NCBI GenBank assembly: GCA_934045905.1 | Contig: OW203762.1 | Location: forward strand, 11,003,647-11,067,646 | DNA: 64,000 nt | Direction: 5' to 3' | Source of the DNA: Leuctra nigra | Lineage: Eukaryota; Arthropoda; Insecta; Plecoptera; Leuctridae | Shown here: piece by piece, positions 33,857-44,172 of the stretch | Position numbering within the stretch: position 1 is the first letter of the stretch | How the letters are laid out: each line of letters opens with the position of its first letter | Translations under genes and position numbers: made by a program | The notes under the pieces: model-generated | What the model saw: the letters and a program-made list of their open reading frames with translations, nothing else | Databases searched by the model: none | What the model was told of the DNA's origin: nothing

Positions 33857-35347
33857 CAGTGGTTAATTTGTATTAGAAAAGGTGGGCAAACCCAATGTTT
33901 AAAAAAATGGGGAGAAGCCCATCAATTGTCGAGGGAAACTATGGAGGTTCTGGAGGAGAGCCCCCCAGAAGAATGCGGGTCTGGGGCGCACAGCCCAGCG
34001 ATTTTTTTTAATTTTAAGAATAAATTAACAAATTTTTACCTCTGTCTTGTTTTTCACCATTATTCCCCCTCTAGGACAGTAATTCAAAAGGTGAATTTAA
34101 AACTAGGAAAACGCTCTGAGTAACGCGTTGATGAGCGAGCACGGATACGCGGAACACCTCGAACCGAAATTATGTCTATCAAAAATATCATTTAAAGCCA
34201 ATAAATCTTGAATTTCGTCAGACTTGAATAAAAATCTCTAAATATTCCTAAAATGTTAGTATCAACCCTTATGATTGAACTGTTCCTTGTTAATATTCAA
34301 AAATCACAGGATCTCTTTAAAAAAATATACCTGGGACCACTCAAATCATATAATATTAGTGTGTACACAATATCAGATCAATCTGTTGAACGGTCATTAT
34401 TAGTTTCATTTCGTTTGAAACTTTCTGCTCTAACTACCTTGCCTTGAACTGAAGATTCGAAGTCGCCGTGAATTTGACAGCCAACACGCAAAATGTCACT
34501 AAAATTACAAAACCTTTTGAAAATAACTACAGATTTGACTGAAAATTGGCAAAAATACCTTAAATGTTGGTACCAATGACCATGCAAAGTTTTTAGTTGA
34601 TCGGTCAATCGGTTCTAGTTTAAATTTCAAAAATCACAGGAAAAATGGTTTCAAATTTGAACCAATGGGTGGATTTGGCTGAAATTTATTGTGATTGGGT
34701 ACAATGTTGGTTGCAATGTCTTTGCTAAATTTCAAATTGATCAAACCAACCAATAGAAAGATAATTTTTTTTAAATTTGCACCAATAAGGGGATTTCAAA
34801 ATTTTAGGGTCTGCAACAATCAGAAATGTTACGTACTAGTGTGCAAAATTTCAGCTCGATCGAAGAAAAACTCTGACCTGTATATCGTCAGTACAGAAAA
34901 AAAAAAAAAAAAAAAAAAACAGAGGTCCGTGCCAAAAGAGCCAAAAGGAGACGCTCGCTTCGCTCGCTCAATAAAATGCAAGTAATTTTAAAAGTATCAT
35001 ATTATTTCTAAGAAGTGTTCCTAAGTGTATTTGGGAAAAACAGTTTTGCACACGAAACAATGGGTTGTCGAGGTGGATGGGTCCTTATGCGGGCCCGGGC
35101 CGCACAGGCCCGGGAAAATTTTGAAATTCCAAAGTAAATTTTGACTATTTTTATAGGTTTTGGACAATCATTTTTGGCGATTTTATATTTGGTCACCTAA
35201 GAGTATTTTTTCACAATTATGAGCAATTAAAAAAAAAGGAAACGCTATGGTTACCCATATTTATTTTAAAAGTTGCGTAAGCTCAGCTTAACCTTAAAAA
35301 AAGGTGGGTAAGCCGGGCTTACGCCCAAATTAACTTATTAAGCACTG
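33857..35347. mobile_element. hAT-type element (CAGTGGTTAAT ends) with nested Helitron-like copy
   Basis: Ends CAGTGGTTAAT and the complement of CAGTGCTTAAT, with a perfect 8-bp duplication CAGGAGGG (33849-33856, 35348-35355). A GTCTGGGGCGCACAGCCC hairpin lies about 120 bp inside the left end. Without the nested copy (34103-34970) it would be about 620 bp, so it is a MITE. Confidence 0.82.
34103..34970 (-). mobile_element. Helitron/HINE-like family 1, copy F (nested)
   Basis: A full minus-strand copy with CTAG at 34103 and the TGAGCGAGCGAAGCGAGCG start at 34970, T/T flanks, and an A-homopolymer of about 20 near 34899. Confidence 0.7.
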
Positions 35348-35680
35348 CAGGAGGGTATAGTCAACACAATGTGAAAATGACCCAACGATCGATGCTGATA
35401 TTTTCCCTTCCTTTTTCCTATTTATAAGTATATGCCATTTATATACAACCGTCATTTGGATTTTTTAGAATAATAGGGAAACATCTTTAAATTACTTATT
35501 ATACATACCTACTGTAAAATATTTTATATTCGAAATTGTACACGATGTCACTTGTTCCCTATCTGTGTAATAAATAGGAAGGTACACAATAGTTATCTTC
35601 ATAATATTGTTTCGTGGTCAACATAAAGTCTCAACATGAAATAAAATTCTATTAATCCACATTTTATAATAATACATACA

Positions 35681-37089
35681 CATAAAAAACACTCCGTGTA
35701 AAAAAACAGCCAAGTCTCTTCAACTAAAAAATTATTATGAAATCTAAAAATTCTGCACTGAAACGTAGTGATATCAAAAAATGAGCCAAGTCAAAACTTT
35801 ATTTGAAAATTAAAAAATACTAGGCGCATCGTGTATATAAATAGCTTAGAAGTATAGGCTAAACTCCGTTTCATGCAGTCTAGAGTCCTGTTTAACATAG
35901 GTAGTCCTATACCTGCCCATGCTATCTAGGACTCTAGACCCCATGAAACTGAGTTTAGATATAAATACATATACTTATAGTACCTATACCTACAATGCCC
36001 TAAAAAAACGATGCGCCAAGTATTTTTTAATTTTCAAATAAAGTTTTGACTTGGCTCATTTTTTGATATCACTACGTTTCAGTGCAGAATTTTTAGATTT
36101 CATAATTTTTTTTTAGTTGAAGAGACTTGGCTGTTTTTTTACACGGAGTGTTTTTTATGGGGATATCACTTATTTTTTTAGTTTATTTACACAACTTGTA
36201 AAACTTATTAGGGCAACAATGGCTAATTCCTTTAAAAAAATACGCCATTTCCGAATTAGTTACTAAAAAAATATTGTTTGGAGCTAAATATAAACTTAAA
36301 GTGATATGCCATGAAGAATTGCGAAAGCATCGTTCCAATAGGTCCAGCCGTTTTCGAGATATGGCATCACTTCCGGTTTTCAAAATGGCGGCTGAAAGCT
36401 CTTACACATTGTAGGTATTAATATGTATATAAATACTAATATTTCATTATAAGCCTTCTGAATATGTAGTTGGTTTTTATATAAAGGGAAGTGAATTTAG
36501 GCAGATTTCGCTAAACTATGACGTCATTTCCGGTTTCAGTAATTAGAAAACTTTAATTTCACTATTGTTATTTCTTATAGAGGACCGTCTGAATCGATTG
36601 GCGCAAATTTCGTTCCGATCGGTTAAGCCGTTTTTGAGATATGACGTCACTTCCGGTTTCAAAATGGCGGCACAAAAAATTCATAAGGGCAAGGTATCAT
36701 CAGGCAGACGAGCTGTATATGTAGTGAAAATTTCGGGTCAATCAACCCAGCCGTTTAGGCTGTGGCGGAGACCGCGGAATTTATTGGAAGATGAATCATC
36801 ATCATCATTATTATTATTATCTTAAAGCCGTACAATTTCAAGGTTTTCACGGCCCTCTAGTTCGCAAAGGGCGTAACCTATTGCTCCCAAATTTAGTATA
36901 TGTTGTAGGGTGGGCCATAGCTCGAAATTAAGATATTTCGCAACAATGTGAGATCTTCCAATTTTGAGATCCAGTAGGCCGAAAATGCCACTTTGATGCT
37001 TACAGTAAAAGTGGGTTGCTCCAGCCTTTTTATATGAGAGTGTGCGCGCCGTACGACTTAGCTGGCGGGGAGCGACCGCTCCACTAGAT
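35681..37089 (+). mobile_element. Foldback/Helitron-like family 2, copy 3
   Basis: Nearly identical to copy 2 over its whole length, ending GGGAGCGACCGCTCC then ACTAGAT at 37089. A 94-bp TA-flanked MITE is inserted in the foldback loop. The high similarity to copy 2 suggests recent activity. Confidence 0.72.
35862..35955. mobile_element. 94-bp TA-flanked MITE nested in family 2 copy 3
   Basis: Inverted ends AACTCCGTTTCATG and CATGAAACTGAGTT, inner arms TCTAGAGTCCT/AGGACTCTAGA, flanked by TA. Copy 2 has the uninterrupted site (AGGCTAGATATA near 28650), giving a clean empty site with a single TA. Confidence 0.85.
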
Positions 37090-37424
37090 CAAGTACCTAC
37101 ACAGTGACGTTACATTGAATTTATATTAAAAAATTTAACTTTATACACTTGGCACTTCAAAAATATATAAAGTGTTCCATAGATAGTTAGTAATTATTTG
37201 ACAACGTTTCATGATTTCCTTCAGTCAAGATCAAATTATGAAAAGATACCCTTCTAATATCACCATATTAACAGTGCTATAAGAATATGTATGAGCCCCA
37301 CTTCCAATTGTTATCTAATTCTTCTACCCTTATATTACCTATCTACAGGTGCTCTACGTGCGCAAAGCATTTCATTAGGTGTGGCCAGAAGCATTGTAAG
37401 ACTATCTCTTTGTGGGGGGGGAAG

Positions 37425-39272
37425 CAGTGGCGTGTCGTGAAAAATAAGGCAAGGGAAGCAAATTGCTGGGAAACGAATTTGCCATCACCAGGAGGGGGGG
37501 TCTGGGGGGCTCGCCCCCCAGCTTTTGCGCCGCAGGGAATTTTTTGAATTTTGACTATTTTAGATGGGCTAAAAACGATTTTGAATGTATCTCGCTGAAA
37601 GATATTCGAGATTTGTGAGGAATATCTGATCAAGTTCTTCTGACTCAAAATTGAAAATTTTTGATTTTATGAAAGAAATAGAAATCAAGTATACAGATAA
37701 TATTTTTTGTTTATTTAATATAATTTATATCATTCATTAGCAAAGTAAACTTGCTGTATTAATATTTATTTGCTAAAATATAAAAGAATTAGATGTGAGG
37801 TACAACATAAGATTCATTTGCAAGATGGCTTCTGTATATAAACAAATAAGTATAATTACTCCCTTGCCTCAATAATTATTACCGGGGAGGGGTATTTTGC
37901 TCTGGTTCTTGGCAATGGTGTAGTACAGAGTAGTACAGAGTATTAAAGAGACCTTGGGTGTAGTACTAAAAAAAATTATGGGTATACTAAAAAAAATGAC
38001 ACGCGAATGGATGAAAGGGGTTTAAGGGCGAAGCGCCCAAGTAAATTTTCCTCAAGGTCATTTCGTTTTGGTGCATTGTAACGATTTCATGAATCACTTT
38101 TTGCTGTAATAAAAGCCAATAAAGTGAAGTGAATTATTTTAAAAATTGATTACACATTAGTTGACTTGTAGAAAAACTGGGAAGTAATTAATTAAATTCT
38201 TGTACCCACACAAATGCCGTGCAGATATTTTTTTATTTTGGTTATAGAACGGGTTTAGGTACAATGAATTTACAGACAGGTACGGTATTTTTAAAGGAAA
38301 ACAGAGCAGCCAGTAATTTATATTAAAAATAGAATCAAACAAAAAAAACGCGAAGCGATTTTTATTTTTATTTTGTCTACATTAGAACGAGTTTTAAATG
38401 TTTTTATAGGTAGGTACGACATTTTTGAAAGAAAATAGAAAGGTCATTCATGTATAAAAGTCACACACATAAATGCCGCGCAGCGAATGTTTTTTTGGCT
38501 TCCTAAGGACGAGTTTAAAATAATTTTACATTTCTATATTTTTGAAGGAAAACAGAAAGTCATTTATAATTTGTATGCAAATCACACATAAAAATGCCGC
38601 GCAGCGATTTTTTGGTTTTCGGCTGCATTGGAACAGGTATACCTACTATAAATTTGAAGGAAAACGGAAAAGTTTTTGTTTTCATTAGAACGGGTTCAAC
38701 ATGATTTTACAGGTAGACTATACTTTTGAAAGAAAACAAAAAGTCATTAATGAATAAAAAAACACACATGAAAATGCCGCGCAGCGAAGTTTATAATTTT
38801 TGGCTACCTTAGGACGGGCTTAAAATGATTTTACATTGACAATAAAATCACACATAAAATAGCCGCGCAGCGAAACTTTTTGTTTTTGGCTAGATAGAAC
38901 TGGTTTAAAATGATTTTACAGGTACTATATTTTTGAAATAAAACAAAATAGTGAATAATTTATAAAAATAAATAATTCACACATTAAAATTCAATGCCGC
39001 GAATTTTTTGGTTTTCGGCTCCCTAAGACGGGTTTAAAATTATTTTACATTACTCTGTTTTTTAAGGAAAAGTCCTTATTTTATATAACTGATAAGTAAA
39101 AAAACTATGCATAAAAAAGCCGCGCAGCGAATTTTTTGTTTTTGGCTACATTAGAGCGGTTTTAAAATGATTTTTCAGGTACTATATTTTGAAAGAAAAA
39201 CATAAAACGGCCGAGGCTGATGCATTAGGTATGGCCATGGCCATGTCGGCCATACCCGTGCGCACGCCTATG
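37425..39272. mobile_element. Probable hAT-like element with GCCGCGCAGCGA repeats
   Basis: Left end CAGTGGCGTGTCGTG and right end complement CATAGGCGTGCGCACG resemble hAT termini but no 8-bp duplication is seen. About 90 bp inside lies a GGGTCTGGGGGGCTCGCCCC hairpin. From 38215 to 39130 a degenerate unit of about 85-180 bp repeats seven or eight times, each with (AA)TGCCGCGCAGCGA followed by a T-run and a GGTTTAAAATGATTTTACA block. No transposase is seen. Confidence 0.6.
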
Positions 39273-39406
39273 CCTATCTATTACAGCATGAAATCTTTCT
39301 TCTATATCGCCTTCGCCATTGACAAAACTATAAAATAGCCATTACTAAAAGTAGCTTTTTTCATAGGTTCTGGCTCTAATAGAAAGAGGAAAATATACCT
39401 ACTTGT

Positions 39407-39935
39407 TGAGCGAGCGACTCCTTTTGACTCATTTGACACGGACCTCTGTTTTTTTTGTTTTTTTTGGCTGCTAAATGGAGCAATAGAAATCGCACCGTTT
39501 CACCGATCGATCTGAAATTTTGCACACATGTAGAGACAACCTTCTCTGTTTGCTGACCCCAATTTTTTTTAAACTCAATCAATTGGTTAAAATTTAAATA
39601 AATATCTCCTGATAGGTTGAAAAATGAAAATGGCCTTCGATAAATCTCATCAAACTCATATTTTGCATGATCATTCAGACCAACATTGTCTCTTATTTTA
39701 CAAATGTTCATCCTAATCGGTTAAGAATGTATGAACTTATTGACATTTTTAATAGCTATCAGAAATGAAACATTGCAAATGAATGTTTTTCAACTGCAAC
39801 TGAATCTGATTTGATTTAGGTACAAGTGTGTTTAGATGCTATTTTCAATTTTCAGTGAAAATCAGATACTTTTATGTTGAATAAGTGGATCATATTTTAA
39901 TAATTCAATATGGAACGTATTTCCAAACAAATCAT
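39407..39935 (+). mobile_element. Helitron/HINE-like family 1, copy G (5' part)
   Basis: Starts TGAGCGAGCGACTCC and follows copy B through TTCAATATGGA; the GAAGCGAGCG repeat of the 5' end is shortened. The 3' hairpin end is not adjacent. The lone 3' end at 41352-41407 may be its other half, pushed away by insertions at 40025 and 40663. Confidence 0.55.
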
Positions 39936-40024
39936 TTTGAGTAGTATTCGCAAAACTAAGAACCTTGATTGACTTTTCGTAAATTCGTATAGTTCTGATG
40001 GCCGTGCTTCCTGTGTGTTTCATA

Positions 40025-40570
40025 AGGTCTGTTCGTTTTGCTTACTGCAGTTGCAGTAGCAGCAGCTTACAGTAGGCCCTGGTAACTCTTGCAGTAGCTT
40101 GCTGTACCAACACAAAACGAACGCATTTGCAGCAGGATGACAGGCTGGCCTTTTCCTATTGGTTGGGAGGTTTGTGAATTTGGCGGGAAGAATGTACAAA
40201 TAAGTGAGGTTATGTTCTGCATTTATAGAATTCTTGTCTAATCCCAATGCATTTTTATATAAATATGTATCATTTCATAACATATAACTAAACTAAACTC
40301 TGAAACAAATACTCATTTCCCTCCTCCTTAGGCGTTTTTCACTATCCATCCATAAGAAACACATTTTACATTTCAAACATCCGCCATTTTGCTGCCTACT
40401 GCAAAGTTACTGAAGTTACATCACCTCCCTACCCAGCTGTAAGAGCAGTCACTGCGCAGCTACTGTCAGTGTCAAATCGAACACAATCGCAGTGACGGAA
40501 CAGCAAGTTTGTTGCAAAACGAACGGATTTGCAGTGAGCAGTAAAGTGCAGTAAGCAAAACGAACAGACC
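40025..40570. mobile_element. TIR element (AGGTCTGTTCGTTTTGC ends)
   Basis: The left end AGGTCTGTTCGTTTTGCTTA is mirrored by TAAGCAAAACGAACAGACC, with TA on both sides. The interior carries CTGCAGTTGCAG and GCAGTAGC repeats. It shares its outer TCTGTTCGTTT with the small hairpin at 54077-54201. Confidence 0.75.
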
Positions 40571-40662
40571 TATAGAGTGGTGTTTGTTCTCTTCTTGTGA
40601 TCACACCTCATTACAAATCTCTCCAGCATTTTGCTTATTTTCGTTGAAAAAGTTTGACAATA

Positions 40663-41086
40663 GGGAAGTCTCATGAAATTTTATTCTAGTAAATTTCTAT
40701 AAATAAACACAAATAATAATGAAAAATACACTTATTACCTGTGAAATCTTAAATTTTCATTCATAAAAATCGAATTCAAATATCATATGATTTTTGGCGG
40801 GAAAAACGGCCTTTATCAAGAATCAGAACTGTGATGTCACTTCCAAGTCTTGAACATTGTGTTGACATGGGGATTCCCTTGTTGCAATGGCAATATAGCA
40901 AACTGTGATGTCATTGCCAATTTTCCTGTTTTTAAATGAGAGGAGATCTATCAAACTTTGTAAATTAATTAATTACATGAGAACTATTCGTCCAACAACA
41001 AAAATAATACCACATCTGTGTTCAGCACCATCTCAACTTTCATAAAATAAATATTATTCTGAATTCTAATCTTCAAGAGACTTCCC
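40663..41086. mobile_element. TA-flanked MITE (GGGAAGTCTC family), copy 2
   Basis: Ends GGGAAGTCTCATGAAATT and AATCTTCAAGAGACTTCCC with TA flanks. It is about 95% like 4853-5276 by eye, with the same orientation and length. Confidence 0.82.
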
Positions 41087-41351
41087 TATTGGGTGTGCTT
41101 TGTGAAGGTTTTAGTAAAGTTCCCCGCTTTTATAGCTGGTGACATTATTTATCGAGAGTTTTTGTCCGAACATTGAAATTTCATAATAGTCTTCTTCTAC
41201 CAATACTTGTGGAAACGTTGGATTCATTCCGTTTCTGAGCTTCTGTCTAGCCTGACATTTCCTTTAAGAACTGTTTATCGTTGTATCTAGGTTTAATAAT
41301 GTTAAAACATTTATTAAGTTTTCTATGTGTTAACGCATCTTTGGTTCTATG

Positions 41352-41407
41352 TTTGCGCACGTGTCCGGTGCTCGCTCATCAACGCGTTGCACGGAGCGTT
41401 TTCCTAG
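41352..41407 (+). mobile_element. Isolated 3' end of Helitron-like family 1
   Basis: GTGCTCGCTCATCAACGCG, then TTGCACGGAGCGTTTTCCTAG before a T. The hairpin stem has changed (GGAGCG instead of TGAGCG). Confidence 0.6.
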
Positions 41408-41444
41408 TAAATTTATTTCCACTTTTAGAATAGAATGATGTCTT

Positions 41445-41640
41445 TAAAAAACGATGCACCAAGTCCTTTTGTAAAGCATTTCTCGGTGTTTATACTTTTA
41501 TTTCAAAAATACGAATAAATATTTGGAAATGTCATTGACTTGGCTCCTTTTTTGATAGTATCACTCCTTTTCAGTGTTGAATTTTTTAAAAGTAAAGAGA
41601 CTTGGCAGCCTTTTTTACACGGAGTGTTTTTTTCTGGGAT
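41445..41640. mobile_element. Diverged half of a family 2 foldback
   Basis: AAAACGATGCACCAAGT, GACTTGGCTCC, GAGACTTGGCAG and TTACACGGAGTGTTTTTT occur in the order of the right foldback arm. The rest of family 2 is absent. Confidence 0.6.
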
Positions 41641-42805
41641 TCCTCCCTCCCCTAATTATTGAAGACAATCTATACCTGAGTTGTATTCACACAGACGTTT
41701 CAAACTTGGAAGTTCTGAACGACTGTTCTATTTAGAGCCTTGTTTGTTTAAAATCAAATCAATCTTCCATTTCAAACGTTTTCTTAGTTTTTAAAATGGC
41801 GATTCAGAACCTCGGAAAGCTTGGGAAGCTTGGAACGGCAGTTTGAATCGGCCTTATTGCATTACGTATATGAAACTTAAGATTAATTAAAGTTATTTGA
41901 GGCTGACGGAATGTTAGATCATAATTCCACCTAACAGGCTGCATCTTCTCTTAATTTCTGAGGAGCCTCCTTGTCGAGCAGCACCCTTGGGAACGAGGGG
42001 TCCGGATTGCAGGTTTAAAATATAGTTTATACGTATCTAAAGGCATAACAGACAGGGAGCATGCATGGTGTGTTCTAACTCAATGGGCAGATTGTTACAT
42101 TGCAATGATAATATCTATTTATTGCATTCATTATTCTTGAGTAACATTGCGATATGCGTGGCCGGCAAGGCAACATTTGAAGACAAAATAATGCCCAAAT
42201 TATTATGTTTAGTGGAAATTGGGAGCTTATAAGCAAGTTTGTTGAAATATCAATACATAAAATAGGAAAATCTCAACACCTAACATGCAATTCAAAGTAG
42301 AAATCTCAAATCTAAAAATCTCAACTTCCACTCCAAAATGCCACCACTGTGTAAATTTTAAAACCTTAGTGTGTACACCAAAATGCAAAATCTGTTCATT
42401 CAGGCTGTCATTTAACACCATATCAAACTTAATATTCTTTTTTCAGAATAAATTAAATTCCTTCTAAGAGGAAGTATTACATTTTATAATATTAATCAAT
42501 AGTTTCGACACTGAATGATGTTGACAAATCATTGCCCAGGGAAAACATCTTTCCAGCATAGGTAGTAAAATAATAAAGATTTTACAGACAACTATAATCT
42601 GTGACATGTATTCTATGAATATATTTGAGGTACCTATTGTGGACGCACATATTTGACCCGGCTTCAAATTTACAAATATACAACAAAGCATGAATTTACT
42701 ACTCACTCGCCCCTAGAGAACACATAATAACCTGCACAAGTCCATCCCACTAACACTGATGCACCCCCTGCAGTTCCCGGTTATAAGCACTGGTTCCTCA
42801 CTCAC
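41641..42805. other. Unassigned stretch
   Basis: No repeat termini, domain or convincing gene. The ORFs are short and AT-driven. Confidence 0.3.
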
Positions 42806-43084
42806 TGCTCGAGGGGTAGATCAAAACATTGTCCGCGAAGATCAGAATGTTAGTCAACGGCAAGGCTGAAGCACGAGGGGCCTGAGTAGACGTGACCTTC
42901 TTGCTGGTTGGTTGCGACGGACACCAATGGAAAGAGTGGCTCGACGGGAAGGACGCAGACGCAATGGCGAGTTCTTCTGTCTGCGTCGCAATCCTCGGTG
43001 AAGACCTCTCCTTATCTTTGAGGCCCTCCGCCCCCTCGGTCGGCCACAGGGCCATCAAATTTCTCGCGGAGATTTCCCACACTC
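42806..43084 (-). other. Candidate coding exon, unassigned
   Basis: A GC-richer 279-bp block between a good acceptor (TATTTCCAG before 43084) and a donor-like CA|GTGAGTGAG at 42806. In the frame that takes two bases first it is open for 92 codons, reading WEISARNLMALWPTEGAEG and so on to the donor. That phase would accept the preceding zeste-like exon (46701-46881), so it could be an alternative 3' exon of that gene. No domain is recognised, and the plus strand is also open here. Confidence 0.25.
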
Positions 43085-43506
43085 CTGGAAATACAAATAT
43101 CAAATTAAATGCAGAATATGGTAACATACTAAAGGTGGGGGGGGATGTTGTTCATGTTAGTTGGGAACATAAAAAAAGTTGGACATTTTTCAGGTTATTC
43201 TGAAATATTTTGAATCAATTTTGCTGATGATTTTATTCCTAATACGTACACTTATCATCATCTTTCAGGAACTGACAAATTTGAGTGTTTGGAATTGTAA
43301 AAAGACTATCAACAAAGATAGCAGAATTTTATTCCTTATTTTCAGCAATTATCGAAATATATTAAAAACTGGCCCGGCTATAATTGAATATCAAGTTTGA
43401 ATGCAAATCAGTGATTGTGTTTTTATTTTGCTCTTCCAATAAACCAGCATCATTTAGAGTATTTCACACCAACGTTTCCTAGATAATGAACTTGAATAAA
43501 ATAAAG

Positions 43507-43824
43507 AAGAGATGGGTCGATACCACTTTTTCACCAATACCGATAGGTACTCACTTTATGATTAGCGATACCGATAGTATCGCCGAACTTTTGTTTCTTT
43601 ATATTTCTGTAGTTCCTGTCCACCAAAGTCTCAATTCAATCAAAATTCACAAAACTAGAGATTTTTTTGGAGATTATGTCACTTGCAACCTTGGCTCTGA
43701 TTGGTTGAGGCATCTGCCAATGGTGATACAGTGTAATAAGTATCAAAGTATCGAAAATATTGCATTAAAATTGACCTATACTGATACCACCGATACCACG
43801 GGTATCGGTATCGGCCCATCTCTA
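43507..43824. mobile_element. hAT MITE with GATACCGATA repeats
   Basis: Ends (A)AGAGATGGGTCGATACC and the complement of TAGAGATGGGCCGATACCGA. An 8-bp duplication AAATAAAG lies at 43499-43506 and 43825-43832. Repeated GATACCGATA/GGTATCGGTATC lie inside both ends. The short open frame through it is incidental. Confidence 0.78.
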
Positions 43825-44172
43825 AAATAAAGTACAATCTAAAAAAAATATGGAACCTACACATTTAGTTTCACTTTGATTCCAGAACTTTATAGTACCT
43901 ACTTTCTTTGACTACACTTTTTTAACTACGTGACAAAGTAAAAGGGGAGTAATGAGATCTTCCAAAGAAAGGAGATCGGAAAGTAAAATTGCAACAGTTT
44001 AAAGAGGAAAACACAGTTTAGGAGAGTAATGCTGACATTGAGAATGCATTTCTGGTCTTGATGGGTGGCTCCGACAAAAATTGAACATGTTGACATTCGG
44101 TTCATCGACCATCACATCATTTAGGCATTAACATGGAGTGTGGTATGGTAGACTGAAAATATGAAAATTGTA

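Noticed and set aside
43486..43830. 114-codon plus-strand frame
   Set aside because: It overlaps the GATACC hAT MITE and its repeats; no domain.
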